Shown in pieces: positions 1-11,959 of a DNA stretch of 64,000 nucleotides. The number at the start of each line of letters is the position of its first letter. Positions within the stretch are counted from its first letter, which is position 1. The position numbers were made by a program, and so were the translations under genes. The notes below the pieces were generated by a model. It searched no databases, was not told where the DNA came from, and saw only the letters and a list, made by a program, of their open reading frames with translations. The DNA comes from Misgurnus anguillicaudatus (lineage: Eukaryota; Chordata; Actinopteri; Cypriniformes; Cobitidae). The stretch covers positions 22,267,501 to 22,331,500 of the forward strand of contig NC_073361.2 of assembly GCF_027580225.2 (NCBI RefSeq), in the 5' to 3' direction.

Positions 1-422
1 ATTATTTAAAGTACATCCTGGGCAGTGAGCTAATGTTATTATTAGACTTTTATCAGTCTGTGTATTAATCACAGTTACAATTCGCTCTCTTGAACCCACT
101 AGTGTACTTTAAGTTTACATAATGATGATGAATTTGTATGATATTTTCCAAATGCAAATTCATTGCCTTGTTCTCTCTCACCCGGCACCATGCAAACCTT
201 TATTTTGTCTTTTAACTGAGCATCCTTTAAATATCTGAATGATTTATGTAAGCTCTTAAATTCCTCTTAAAAAGTTACTATGAAATCATCTACATAGGAA
301 CCATAGTATAATAGAATTTGATATGTGCTTTTTTTTTAGATATTTGTACCTTTATATATAGTATATAGTCGTGATGATGTTAATGAATGAAAAACAATAC
401 AGTATGTATTTTATCTGTCCAG
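1..422 (+). other. chodl: chodl intron 1 (3' part)
   Basis: AT-rich sequence without a convincing exon. It ends in a pyrimidine-containing acceptor (tttatctgtccag) immediately before the first lectin exon at 423. The chodl exon carrying the signal peptide must lie to the left of the window. No repeat was recognised here. Confidence 0.6.
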
Positions 423-2483
423 GTCAAACTGTGTGTCAGGGCAGTCCTGAGCATCCATGTTATAAGATTGCTTACTTCAAGGACGTGTCGAGTCGCGTGG
501 CGTTCTGGGAGGCTCTGGAGGCGTGCCAGATGGACGGTGGTTCATTGTTGAGCATTGAAACTCCAGCGGAGCAGAAGCACATCGAACATCTCCTGAAAGA
601 ACTGAGCGTCTCATCCTCCTCCGGTGCCGTCAGTGGAACAAGCATCACAGATGGAGACTTCTGGATCGGTCTGACTCGTGTGGAGAGCGAGAGCGCTCCA
701 GAGCCCGGCAGTTTCGCATCGTGTCCCAACCTGTACAAGTGGACAGATGAAGGTGTCTCACAGTTTAGGTAAGATGTTTCATATTTGTGTCAGAAAAATC
801 CAGGCTAAAGTCTCATCAATTAAATAAAGTATAAGATTAGAAGCATCAAAATTGAATTTCATGACCTTAGTCAGTATTAAAGATATCATGGATATTTCAC
901 AAAATGTTCTTTACATTATATAGGATTTTTATGTAGAAAACAATAAATCACAATTGTGTTTTTTTACCTAAATATTATGCTGTTTGTTCTGCAGAAATTG
1001 GTACGCTGATGAACCGTCCTGTGGAGGAGAAGCTTGCGTGGTGATGTACCATCAACCAACAGCTCAGGCCGGGCCTGGTGGGCCGTACCTCTATCAGTGG
1101 AATGATGACCGGTGCAATATGAAGCACAATTTTATCTGCAAGTATGAACCAGGTACTGGGTGATTTGCACATTCACTGCTAAAAGACCAACATAGATCAT
1201 TAGGAATGTTCAGGCTTTGGTTTTGTTCTTTAGTGCAAAACTAAGCTAGCTGGTGTACCAGCATTCCTACCTTGTGAAGCTTGGAGAGAAATATTGTCTT
1301 TTTGGAAAAGCTGGATTGGAAATTTAAGAAGCCTAGAAGAAACCGGAGCTGTTAACAGTATCCAAAACATATACTGGTAATTTGCAGGCAATTTTTATAT
1401 ACTAATGTGAGTGTAAAATGTTATTCTGAGCAGAGAGCTACCTGGTTAAAGAGCAGGGTGACAGACCTGCAGGGCGTGATTCTGGTAAGCAGCCAAGACA
1501 GATCAAACAACATTTGACTTAACTACAGACTTTAAAAGTTGTAGATTAACACACTGTTGACACTGATTACCAAACAACTCTTATATTATGTCAATTAGAT
1601 CTTTCCGATGAAGATCAGGTGGAAAGAAGAACGCCTCCAGTCAACCATGACGAAAGCCCTCAACCCATCATGCCTGGGCCCTCAAGTAACAATGATTTTA
1701 AAGCTTAAAGGGATAGTTCACCCAAAAATGACAATTCTGTCATCATTTACTCACCCTCATGTCATGAGTTTTTATTTGAATGAACACTAAAGAAGATATT
1801 TTGATAAATGATGGTAAGCACACATCTGATTCGAACCATTGACTTCCATAGTAGGAAAACAAATATTATGGAAGTATTGTGATAAATGATGATGAAGATG
1901 GTAAGCACACAGTTGACGGTACCCACTGATTTTCATCATATGTGTTTTTCCTACTATGGAAGTCAATGGTTATAATCAGCCGTGTGTTTACCATCATTCA
2001 TCAAAATATCTTCTTTTGTGTTCATCAGAAAAAATAAATTCATGACTGACATGAAACCTTCATAATCATGACAGGACACGTGCCCTGAACATGAAGGAGA
2101 TTTTATGCACGTTTATGACAACTGCCATTAAGTGTCATTTGTAAAATTATGTCATTTTTAATGCAAAGATGACATTGTTTGAGATGCCTTTGCTGTGACA
2201 ACTTGACATTAACCAATACATCATAACTTGTCATGACAACTTAACATTACCAAGACAACATTACTGACCACTTTTTACCAGTGGTACAAATTGAATTTAG
2301 TTTTACAACAGCGTCATGAATATTTTTCTTGACCTCAACTACAGTGATACAAATTTAATTTGTCATTAAAATCTCATTAAGTGTTAATACTATGTCAAAT
2401 AGTTTTATAACAATGTCATGAATATTCTTCAGTTCACAATGTTTTTTTTAAAGTTTTCTCCATGTGTTTAAAATCAATCATTC

Positions 2484-2519
<36 letters not shown>

Positions 2520-5500
2520 TAAAATTTATAATATTATATTTTATTGCATTTGTAAAATGATTCACCTAAAATTAAATGAAAACAGTACAATAGGTTAAGC
2601 CATGCAGCATTGAGTCCAAATATCTCTCGAAAACAGTTAATTACATTAAATTCATTAATTAAATGTTTTGTTAGTATATTTCTTCTATGTCAGAAAATTT
2701 CAGAAAGTTCTGTTAGTTGTCGGTTTTTTATGTATTGTGCACATACATAAAGTTAAGTTTAACATTTTGACGTGTCTGTTGCATTTTGATATGGTATTAA
2801 AAATTATTTGACAGAGTATTAAAGGAATATTCCATTTTCTTAAAAGAAAAATCCAGATAATTTACTCACCACCATGTCATCCAAAATGTTGATGTCTTTC
2901 TTTGTTCAGTCGAGAAGAAATTATGTTTTTTGGGGAAAACACTGCAGGATTTTTCTCTTTTTGATGGACTTTAGTGGAGCCCAACATTTGATACTTAACT
3001 CAACACTTAACAGTTTTTTTCAACAGAGTTTCAAAGGACTATAAACGATCCCAAACGAGGCATAAGGGTCTTGTCTAGCGAGGCGGTTGTCATTTTTGAC
3101 AAGAAAAAAAATATCCACCTTCAAACCACAACTTCTCGTCCAGATTCGATCGTGATGCGCCAGCGCGACCCCACGCAATACGTCAAGAGGTCACAGAGGA
3201 CGAACGCGAAACTCCGCCCCAGTGTTTACAAGTGTGTTGAAAGAGGACCGTTCCGACGTTGTTGTATGTCAACGGATACTAATTAATGTCTTTGTGTCAG
3301 TTTATTGTTTACAATGGTCCGCAAATTTGCGTTTTATATATGTAACACGTGACCTCCCTACGTCACTACGCATTTACGTTAGGTCGCGCTGGACAGGATC
3401 TAGAAGAGAAGTTGTGGTTTAAAAGTGGATATTTTTTGTTTTTCTTGTCAAACATGACAGTCGTTTCGCTGGTTAGGGCCCTTGTGCCTCGTTTGGGATC
3501 GTTTATAGTCCTTTGAAACAATTATGTTACATAATTTCTTCTCGACTGAACAAAGAAAGACAACAACATTTTGGATGACATGGTGGTGAGTAAATTATCT
3601 GGATTTTTCTTTTAAGAAAATGGAATATTCCTTTAACACTTGTGTTAACAGTATTAACATTAATGACATCGACAGTTTAATGTAATGTTAACCCATAAAG
3701 CTATAATTATCTTAAGTTTGATAATTATTCTGCTATGTCATGTTTATGACAGATTTACAAGTTATGATTATTGGTTTATGTCAAGTTGTCATAACAAAGA
3801 CATCTCAAACAATGTCATCTTTGCATTGAAGGTGACATAATTGAACAAATGACACTTAATGACAGTTGTCATGAACGTGCATAAAATATCCTTCATGTTC
3901 ATGACACATGTCATGTCATGATTATGAAGGTGTCATGTGAGTCTTATGAACACCCCTTCAAGTAAACTGTTACCGAATTTTCTTATTAAGTGAACTATCC
4001 ATTTAACTTACACTACCCCTACAGCATAACTCCTGGATATGACGGATAACTGTTTCTTTTCTAGGTATGCTGCTAATCTATGTGATCATTCCCACCATTC
4101 CACTACTATTGTTGATCTTGGTGGCTTCAGGGAGTTGCTGTTTCCAGATGTTGAGCAAGAGGTGAGCCATTAAGATCGAATCAGTGTAAATAACATTCAG
4201 AGCGATGCTAATGCACAATGTAATGTGCTATGCACAATAGTGTCTCACCAGCATTCTACACCAAAATCTTTATTAATTTATACCAAAGTCCATTTAAAGG
4301 GATAGTTCACTTTAAAATGAAAATTCTGTCATCATTTACTCATCCTCATGTTGTTCTAAACCTCTATGAATGCCTTTTGTCTGATGAACACAAAATAAGA
4401 TATTTTGAGAAATGATGGTAAACACACAGCAGATAGTAAACATTGACTTCCATAGTAGGAAAAAATATTTTGAAAGTATTGTGATAAATGATGAAGAAAA
4501 TATTTTGATAAATGATGGTAAGCACACCGTTGATGGTACCCATTAAATTCCATCATATTTTTTATTCCTACTATGGATGTCAATGGACACTATCTGCTGT
4601 GTGTTTACCATCATTTATCAAAATATCTTCTTTTGTGTTCATCAGGAAAAAAAATTCATACATGTTTAGAACAACACAAGGATGAGTAAATGATGACAGG
4701 GAACTTGCACCACTAGCCGACCATGTTTGCAACGCCTCAGGGAAGTTATTTCAGTCATGCAACACTAAATTCCTATCTACTTAAGCACAAATTGCACTAA
4801 AACCAAATTTTTTCGAGGTTGCTTCTACTGCCCTAAAGAACCATCATCTTTATTGATTGATGATTGGTTCTTATAACTGGAAGGCGGAACTTTAGTCGCC
4901 AAAGTGTCCATATTGAGCATTGCATTGTTACCTATTTATAGTAATTGGTGTGCTCCTGTTATATCTTTGTTAATGGTTGTGTTCAGTAGCGAAGATCCAA
5001 TACTAGGCTGCCCCCGCTAACCTAAAAACTTTACCTTGATTACTTCAGTGTAGTCCGTACTAATCACCATCAGTGCATTTATTATACTAGTGTGCATCTG
5101 GCATAAATGTTTTTTTTTTTTGGGGGGGGGGGGGTCTGCCGCAGTACATCACTAAAGACAAAGTCTTATTTCAGCTTCTCCCGTCAATATCCAGATCGGC
5201 ATGGAATGGGCCAACATAACTGCTGAGGCAAGCCTTTCTTTCCCCAAGCCAACCCATACCATCACCTTCTAAACAGAAAGGAAACACAGTTCAACTCTCT
5301 TTAGCCTTCCAGATGATTCTTGGCATAACATTAATTTGTGTAATGTATTACTGTATGTTTATATGGCTCTAGCTCCTACGGGATGATGTCTTTTTAACAT
5401 ATTTTCGATCGCTGGGGCAGACTCAGACAATGCATTTAATCGCTGGCAATGACTAAGTGTGAGCTATTCAGTAAAAGGCTTCCTGGAGCGAGTTCAAAGC

Positions 5501-6418
5501 TTTCGGATAAACGTCTTAACTCCTTAACGGATGATGCTTGTCTGTTTTACGATGCTTGCCACTTGCTCCTATGATTAAATACGATATCAAGAGTATGCAT
5601 AAAACAAGGGGGGAAATAATAGCTGCTTTTACTTCCATCTGTTCATTGAGTTAAACCTTTAAATGTCTTGTCCACTATCTTTTATGCTATTAAATTCTTC
5701 CAGTAAAACTTAACAAAAAAATCAAAGCAGATTTTATAAAGAGAACTGGCCATATCTTTTATAATACATTTTTTAAAGTGTCTTCCAAATGCATGAAATG
5801 TATAGCTCAGTGGTAGAGCAATGTGGTAGCAGCGCAAAAGATCATGGGTTTGAACCCAGGAAACACACATGCTGAATAAATGTATACCTTGTAATGCAAT
5901 GTAAGTCGCTTTGGATTAAAGCATTAGCCCAGTGGTTCTCAAACTGGGGTCCGGGCCCCCAGGGGGACCTCGAGATGGTGCCAGGGGGGCCCCAGTTTTA
6001 TGACATTTTATAAAAAACATTCATTTATCATGAATTCTGTGTAATTAAACCTAAAAAAATAAGGCTACTAACCAACAGCACTACTTTGTATAACTTAATA
6101 TGTTTTGAATAATTAAAATGTTACATTTTAGAACAGTTTTTGTCATAAATTTTCTTTGGGGGGGCCGCAAAGGAATGCACCGTACACAAGGGGGGCCGCA
6201 CGTGGAAAAAGTTTGAGAACCACTGCATTAGCCTAATGCATAAATGTAAATGAAATGCAAATGTTGGTCATCACATAAAGTATTGCATACTACAAATAGG
6301 GAGCTTTTCTAATATATATATTTTTTCATACAGTACACCACGGACCAAAACAAGCATTAACCAATCAACTCTCTGGATTTCCAAGACCCCAAAGACGGAC
6401 AGTGGCATGGAGGTTTAA
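423..6418 (+). CDS. chodl: Chondrolectin, type I transmembrane C-type lectin (5' partial)
   Basis: Six coding exons read with consistent phases: 423-768, 995-1152, 1434-1484, 1599-1685, 4065-4161 and 6334-6418, ending in TAA. The first two encode a C-type lectin domain opening with PCYK, followed by FWIGL, the NWY.DEPSCG block, CVVMYHQPTA and WNDDRCNMKHNFICKYEP. Exons 1434 and 1599 give a short acidic stalk. Exon 4065 gives a membrane segment (MLLIYVIIPTIPLLLLILVA) followed by CCFQML. The last exon gives the cytoplasmic tail ending STLWISK...SGMEV. Stalk, membrane segment and tail match mammalian chondrolectin better than layilin. The family is a surface/secretory lectin-fold protein linked to muscle and motor-axon growth in zebrafish (known of the family). 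The exon with the start and signal peptide is outside the window. Intron 5 is swollen by nested transposons, and the 3' flank carries a 1183-bp palindromic element. Confidence 0.93.
2484..2519. repeat. (AAT)n microsatellite
   Basis: About twelve tandem AAT units, in the left half of the nested chodl intron 5 elements. Confidence 0.95.
2819..3636. mobile_element. TTAA-flanked long-TIR MITE, innermost of the nest
   Basis: The ends are TTAAAGGAATATTCCATTTT and its complement AAAATGGAATATTCCTTTAA. The inverted arms exceed 200 bp and include the paired TTTCTTTGTTCAGTCGAGAAG and GGGATCGTTTATAGTCCTTTG segments. TTAA flanks fit piggyBac-like insertion, but the family is not proven. Short frames inside it are by-products of the palindrome. 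Confidence 0.8.
4294..4700. mobile_element. TTAAAGGGATAGTTCAC-type MITE, right end lost
   Basis: It begins TTAAAGGGATAGTTCACTTT and contains repeated inverted modules (ttCCATAGTAGGAAAAA, TGATGGTAAGCACAC and their complements). It runs out near GGATGAGTAAATGATGACAG without the expected right TIR. It lies in chodl intron 6. Confidence 0.7.
5798..6252 (+). repeat. tRNA-derived SINE split by a hAT-like MITE
   Basis: An A-box-like TAGCTCAGTGG (from 5803) and a B-box-like GGTTTGAACC (5847-5856) form the head, followed by a tail containing AAGTCGCTTTGG. The tail continues as TAATGCATAAATGTAAATG only after the insertion at 5930-6225. The same tail is recognisable near 17700, 27765, 32340, 34500 and 39800. 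There is no cloverleaf, so it is not a tRNA gene. Confidence 0.75.
5930..6225. mobile_element. hAT-like MITE, CAGTGGTTCTCAAACT family
   Basis: TIRs are CAGTGGTTCTCAAACT and AGTTTGAGAACCACTG (the copy carries small variations). An exact 8-bp duplication, CATTAGCC, lies at 5922-5929 and 6226-6233. Eight-base duplications and CAG..CTG ends are typical of hAT transposons. A second copy with its own duplication is at 20261-20537. Confidence 0.88.
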
Positions 6419-8000
6419 AGAACCACATATCATCTCCATCATCCAAGCAGCTCTGTTTCTGGGTTTTTAACCCCGATTCTCGTCTGGTTGTTAATGTTGT
6501 GTAATTTCAAAAGCAAGCTAATGTGTGGCAATGTCCGCACAGTCAGTTACACATATAGTTCACTTTACTGTACACACGTCGTGCTTAGTATGGAGGACCA
6601 CAAGAGTCATGCAAAATGCAATAAAGAACTTCAATATCCAACAACTACCTGGAGAACAAAAATAGCAATCAATAGATTTATTCAAAAATTCATTAATTAA
6701 TCCATAAATAAATAGACAAAGCTACAAAAAAAATCATTGTGTAACATTTTATTAGGCAATAAAAAGTGAGATTATAAAAATAACGTAGAAATTAAATATT
6801 AATCCATTAATAAATAGTTTAAAGTAATTTAACAATTTACAAAAACAACATAAAACACTCAATAAGTTCATCATTTTAAACTGCATTTACAAATTCTCAA
6901 CCAAATAATGGAATTTTAAAATGTATTTTAAAAGCGATTTATAAAGAGAAATAAATAACTGGATTTATAAATTGAACTACAAATACAGGTTTAAATTAGG
7001 CATTTAAAAGGGCGTTTCCGTTTAACATTTCTGCTTTCATTTCTCAATGGTTCTACTTATTCTTTTCGCTATTCGATTTGCTTTTCGTTTTAGCCTCTCT
7101 ATTTAGCTTTTCCGTGACTCTTTGGGTCCTTGCAAATGGTTAAATGAGAAATGCAAATAAGCTATGGCCAGGTGGATGTAACAAGCTCGCTTATTGGCTC
7201 TGATTGTACATAATGCGCAGATTAATAGATCTCGGATGAGGACCCAAAGAGTCACGGAAAAGCTAAATAGAGAGGCTAAAACGAAAAGCAAATCGAATAG
7301 CGAAAAGAATAAGAAGTTAGAGAAAATGAAAACAGAAATGTTAAACGGAAATGCCCTTTTTAAATGCCTAATTTAAACCTGTATTTGTAGTTCAATTTAT
7401 AAATCCAGTTATTTATTTCTCTTTTTAAATCGCTTTTTGAAATACATTTTGAAATTCCATTATTTAATTAAGAATTTGTAAATGCAATTTAAAATGATGA
7501 ACTTATTGAGTGTTTTATGTTGTTTTTGTAAATTTTTATATTAATTTGAACTATTTATTAATGGATTAATATTTAATTTCTACATTATTTTTATAATCTC
7601 ACTTTTTATTGCATAATAAAATGTTATAATGATTTTTTTTTTGTAACTTTGTCTATTTATTTATAGATTAATACATTAAACAAATGTATTAATTGCTATT
7701 TTTATTGTACAGGTAGTTATTAAATATTGAAGTTCTTTATTACATTTTGCATGACTCTTGTGGTCCTCCATAGCTTAGAGACGCTTTTCATCATCTTTCA
7801 AACTGTTCAGATTTTCAATTCACTCTCTGATCTTTTTCTGCATTTCATGTTTCTGTCAGATAGTCTGACCTGAGGTTCCTGAGGGACGAGTAATGCTAAC
7901 TGGCACCAAACAGTGAGCAATTAAATTACTGTAATAAAGACGAGTCCAAGTGGGAATCACATAAAAAGAGGAATTAAGGTTTCCCACTGACAGTAATAAA
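6419..8000 (+). other. chodl 3' UTR / downstream flank
   Basis: After the chodl stop, about 170 bases of non-repetitive sequence precede the palindromic element at 6589. AATAAA hexamers occur inside that element (near 6620) and beyond it (7933-7938). If the second is used, the transcript would contain the whole element. Which poly(A) site is used cannot be told from sequence. Confidence 0.35.
6589..7771. mobile_element. 1183-bp near-palindromic TIR element, copy 1
   Basis: Nearly the whole element is an inverted repeat. It starts TATGGAGGACCACAAG and ends CTTGTGGTCCTCCATA, and the arms stay complementary (with mismatches) to a short centre near 7130-7230. The flanks carry GCTTAG on both sides (6583-6588 and 7772-7777), an apparent 6-bp target duplication. 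Copy 2 at 12188-13370 has the same length. Small open frames in the centre are identical in both copies and resemble no protein I know. Confidence 0.85.
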
Positions 8001-8927
8001 GTAAAAATGTATCACTAAAAGCGCATTAAAAGCAGAAAATAGCATCATGCAACTTCAAAAGGTTTTAGATGAATTAAAAAAAAAGATAATAAGTTAATAA
8101 CTTTTCTCAAGCATTTCTCCTGATAATGTTGAATGCATTAGCAATGATGCCAAAATATCATGTACAGTGCATAGTACATCGATCTGCTAGTTTAATAGTG
8201 TTAGATTCAAGTTAAAACATGTGGTCATTCTCGAAATAACTGAAAGGATTGTTGTGTAGCGTCTGTTCTGTAACCGCAGGGGAAGCCATTAAAAACAACC
8301 TGAGGATTATATAATTTAGAAATGTACATATTTTTGTATGATGCAGTTGCAAAGTTTGGAGCTGCCACTTTTGTTTTGCATGTGAATATTTGATCATCTC
8401 AACAGTTACTGCATATAGAAAATCAGCAGGTTCTTGTGCTGTCAGCTGTTAAAGCATAAAACTGAATTGCTTCATAGGAATATTGTATCCAAAGTACGTC
8501 TGGTTGCACAGGAAGTCACTGTCTTCAGTTTCTGTGAGTGTGGGTCTGTTGCGTGTTTGAATTTGAGATGTATTATTAATACTTTTGTATATTTTTCGAG
8601 AATGGTGAATTGGAAGTGTACACGGATTAAAAAATACTACAAAAGTGTAAAATGTGTTGGTACATTTGTGTGGCTCCAAAATTTGACAAGAGTTCAAAAT
8701 ATGACCAAAAGGTCAAAATTTGTACCCCTGTTGTTACTGGGGCAGTACCTTTAAAAAGGACTTAATATGTACCATTAGGTACAGATATGTATACATTTGG
8801 TACCAATTTGTACATCTGAGCTACTAATATGAACTCTTTGGGTCCAAAGCTGTACGGCGTGAAAGGGTACCAGCCCAGTGACAGCTGGGGTACATATGAA
8901 GAGTTTGGTTCCAAAACAAGATAACTT
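7778..8927. other. Spacer, no gene recognised
   Basis: AT-rich sequence. The part at about 8650-8900 holds GGTAC-rich inverted motifs (GGTACAGATATGTA, GGGTACATATG) that suggest a decayed MITE. Frames of up to 106 codons (8434-8754) show no recognisable domain and are treated as chance. Confidence 0.5.
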
Positions 8928-9212
8928 AAAGGAACAGTATGTAAGAAATGTATATAAATTAATCATAAAATGGCCCTGATATGTCACTAGACATTAAGAA
9001 ATTATTTTCATTTCAAATACTTATATCACTGACAACAGTGGTCCGGCCAGGATATTGTCATTCAAAAAGTGGAGTTGCAGCCCTCAACTGATGTTTATGT
9101 TGTCATTTTGTGTATTGGCCACCAGCTGTGTGATTGCAGTACCAGTTTTAGCCACAAGTTTTGTGATTGCAATACCAGTTTTGGCCACAATCCTACATAC
9201 TGTTCCTTTAAT
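8928..9212. mobile_element. Small TIR element, AAAGGAACAGTATGTA ends
   Basis: The left end TTAAAGGAACAGTATGTA is matched by TACATACTGTTCCTTTAA on the right, with TTAA at both edges. The interior includes two tandem copies of a GTGATTGCARTACCAGTTTT module. No coding frame was seen. Confidence 0.75.
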
Positions 9213-9334
9213 TTTTCAAAAATCGTATTTTTTGATTGTGCATTCCAATTAATATCAATCAAACTTCATAACTAATAAAATACAGCTAACACAATAAAAA
9301 CATGATTAATAAACATGTTTTGACAAAAATTTTA

Positions 9335-9838
9335 AAGGGGCCATGCATGAAAATCTGACTTTTTCCATGTTTAAGTGTTATAGTTGGGTTCCCAGTGCTT
9401 CTATCAACCTAGAAAATGTGAAAAATATCAACCCGATAACTTTGTTTTGGTAAACCATTCTCTGCAAGCACGTTAAAAATTTGGTCATTGAAAGTTGGCT
9501 CTCCTTATGATCTTATTATAATAATTCCGCCCCTTAATCTGCACTATCCAACCACATCACTGCCATTTAGTGCAGAGAGAAAATAATTCACAGCACAATT
9601 GAGCTTCAGTTGCAACAAGCCACCATCATTGTGATCAGTGTTTGCATTTCATCCGCTCATTTGCATTTTAAAGGACACACCCAAAACTCATCCCTGCACA
9701 CACCCACAAAGTGTCAAATTAGCACGCTACAAAATATTATCTATATGGTATTTTGAGCTAAAACTTCATATATGTACTCTGAGGACACCAAAGATTTATT
9801 TTACATTTTAAAAAGTCTTGTGACATGTCCTCTTTAAA
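9335..9838 (+). mobile_element. AAAGGGGACAT-type element, copy a
   Basis: First of five copies in the window (also 10517, 20878, 36666 and 51387). Shared blocks include GAAAATCTGACTTTTTCCAT, CAACCTAGAAAATGTG, GTAAACCATTCTCTGCAAGC, CATTTGCATTTTA and CACCAAAGATTTATTT. This copy is complete but its ends have drifted. Confidence 0.75.
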
Positions 9839-10516
9839 AACGTAGTTATCCCATTTTGGAACCAAATTCTTCATATTGGGACATTTTTTTCTGATAGTGT
9901 ATAAAATGGCTTATGCAGGATCTTACTGATATGCTTTTTGCTTTTAATGCAAATAGTCATAATCACATAATTCATGTCCTTATCTCATGTTTAACAAAAC
10001 ACAGAAAGCTATTTTGCAAAAAACAAACACTTTGATCAGTTTTAGCAATTTGATGAAAGCCGAATCTACATAAGATTCCCACTGGAGATTTGTATTTGTT
10101 TATGAGAAACAGGCAGAAAACTCATGAATACAGAGACAAAGATCTAAATGCTTTTAGGGGTCCAGCTGTTAGGCAGAGAGCGAACCATGTGACATATCAA
10201 CCAGACCGCATTAACACCATAAAGATGTGGTACTTTGTATGCGATTTACCCTGCTCCACAATTAGTGACAGCATAGACTTTAAAGCACACTGCTAATTAC
10301 AGAGTCAATTAAATGAATCAGTGTTCGGCTCAGACAGGAGAAGTCACGTCACACTTTCAGGATCTGGTAATTATAGATATGACTGTAATCACTAGTCTAG
10401 AGACACAGCGTAGAATTAAAGAAAAAAAACCTTTCCTTTCTGGGGGGGGGTGATTTTAGCCTATTAGAGACTTTGTCTGACCAAGATCCAAACACAGATC
10501 TTTATTTCTCTTTATT

Positions 10517-11052
10517 AAAGTGGTCATATTGTTAGATTTAAAAAAAAAAAGTAAAATAAGTATTTGGTGCCCCCAGAGTGCGTATGTGAAGTTTTAGCTC
10601 AAAATACTCCAAATAAATAATTATAGCGTAAAATTGCCACTTTGTAGACCTGAGCAAAAATGTGCCGTTTTGGGGTGTGTCCTCTACAATGCAAATGAGC
10701 TGATGAAATGCAAACACGGATCACAATGATGGTGGTTTGTTGCAATTGAAACTCAATTGTGCTGACAATTATTTTTTTCTTCCCCCTTTTCTCTCTGCAC
10801 TAAATGACAGTGCCGTGGTTGGAAAGTGCAGATTAAGGGGTGGTATTATTCCAATTGGCCTTGCTACCTTCCTCACAAAACAGGCAAAATCTGAACGACC
10901 TAATTTTTCACATGCTTGCAAAGAATTGTTTACCAAAACAAAGTTACTGGGTTGATCTTTTTCACGTTTTTTAGTTTGATAGAAGCACTGGTGACCCAAT
11001 TATAGCATTTAAATATGGAAAAAGTCAGATTTTCATGCTATGAGCCTTTTAA
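10517..11052 (-). mobile_element. AAAGGGGACAT-type element, copy b (reverse)
   Basis: The reverse complement of the family described at 9335. It runs from the TTTGGTGCCCCCAGAGT end to AAAGTCAGATTTTCATGC and is slightly diverged. Internal frames are repeat noise. Confidence 0.72.
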
Positions 11053-11333
11053 AACCAAAATACAGCTTGGTAATGACATCAACCGCATGAGGTTTCCTCC
11101 TCCTAATGTAAAAGCTGTAAATCTTGACTGCTCTGTAAATGTCAAAGCCATCAAATGCTAATCAATGAGGTTATGGTAATGATAATCAGTTTAATTGCAT
11201 TCAGGTGGGGTTTTGAATATTTAAAAACATGTGTAATGCATCTTCATACCATAGAGGCATCTGGTAGCCAATGAGGATGAGAATAACACATAATATTTGT
11301 GACTCTGTACCACAAAACTTAGTAGTAGGGGTG

Positions 11334-11957
11334 TATTCAACACAGTCTCAAGGCAAGTTGTGTTATAGTAATGAAAGTTTTGATTAATTTTTCTTGTTTG
11401 ATGACACAAATTTCCCCTGTTTTTTGTGTCTCTGGAGACGAATGTCTTTTTCTTCCATCCCAGCATGAATTTCTATCAATGGCTGTTCGTGTCTGTGGCA
11501 CGACTTTCTTTATCGTGTCATTTTATATATTTTTTTCCTCATTGTTTTTTCCTATATTTAAATCATTGTCGCTTGGGGTTAGAGTTAGATTTGGGGTTTG
11601 CGTTAGGATGTAATTTTATGCATTGGTTTCTACATGTTTTTTGTCCGGTTTTAAAACTATTCTCGCCTGGAATTGGGGTTAGGGTTAGGAAGTCGGAGAA
11701 AGTGATTCTAACCCAAACCTTAAAGCGACAATGGTCAAAAATTTGAAAACAACGAGAAAACTAAATATAAAATGACACGATAAAGAAAGTCGTGCCACAG
11801 ACACGAACAGCCATTGATAAAAATTCGTGCTGGAAAGGAAGAAAAATACATTAGTCTCCAGAGACACAAAAAACAGCGGAGATTCGTGTCATCAAACACG
11901 AATAAATTAATCACATTTTTCGTTACTATAACCCGACCTGCCTCTAGACTGGGTTGG
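11334..11957. mobile_element. Inverted-repeat element with ~200-bp arms
   Basis: Left-arm blocks (GGCTGTTCGTGTCTGTGGCA, CGACTTTCTTTATCGTGTCA, GTGTCTCTGGAGACGAATG) recur reverse-complemented at 11770-11900. The central part carries runs of GGGTTAG-like sequence. Four overlapping short frames here are mirror images created by the arms. Confidence 0.72.
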
Positions 11958-11959
11958 TA

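Larger units (their letters stand above)
2050..3935. mobile_element. Inverted-repeat DNA element, second level of the nest
   Basis: A left arm (about 2050-2270: acctTCATAATCATGACA, then TGCACG, TGACAACTG and ATTAAGTGTCATTTG) recurs reverse-complemented at about 3740-3935. The two arms are separated by unrelated sequence that includes the 2819-3636 element. The ends are approximate. No coding frame was seen. Confidence 0.65.
1705..4006. mobile_element. TIR element with TTAA flanks, interrupted (outer shell of a nest)
   Basis: The left end is TTAAAGGGATAGTTCACC and the right end near 3991-4006 is GTGAACTATCCATTTAA, an inverted match with TTAA at both edges. It is the same family as the copies at 4294, 23265 and 61197. 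There is no transposase frame, so it is a non-autonomous element. Its interior is split by a second inverted-repeat element (about 2050-3935), which is split by a third (2819-3636). All lie in chodl intron 5. Confidence 0.75.

Noticed and set aside
1608..1790. 60-codon plus-strand frame over chodl exon 1599-1685
   Set aside because: It is in a different frame from the real exon and runs on into a transposon.
5798..5880. tRNA gene
   Set aside because: A- and B-box-like motifs exist but no cloverleaf forms, and the tail is a SINE tail found several times in the window.
7103..7376. Open frames in the centre of the first palindrome, repeated identically at 12702-12975
   Set aside because: They lie in a DNA element that is palindromic almost end to end; the plus and minus frames mirror each other and match no protein family.
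11371..11867. Overlapping frames of 60-106 codons
   Set aside because: They are mirror images generated by the arms of an inverted-repeat element.
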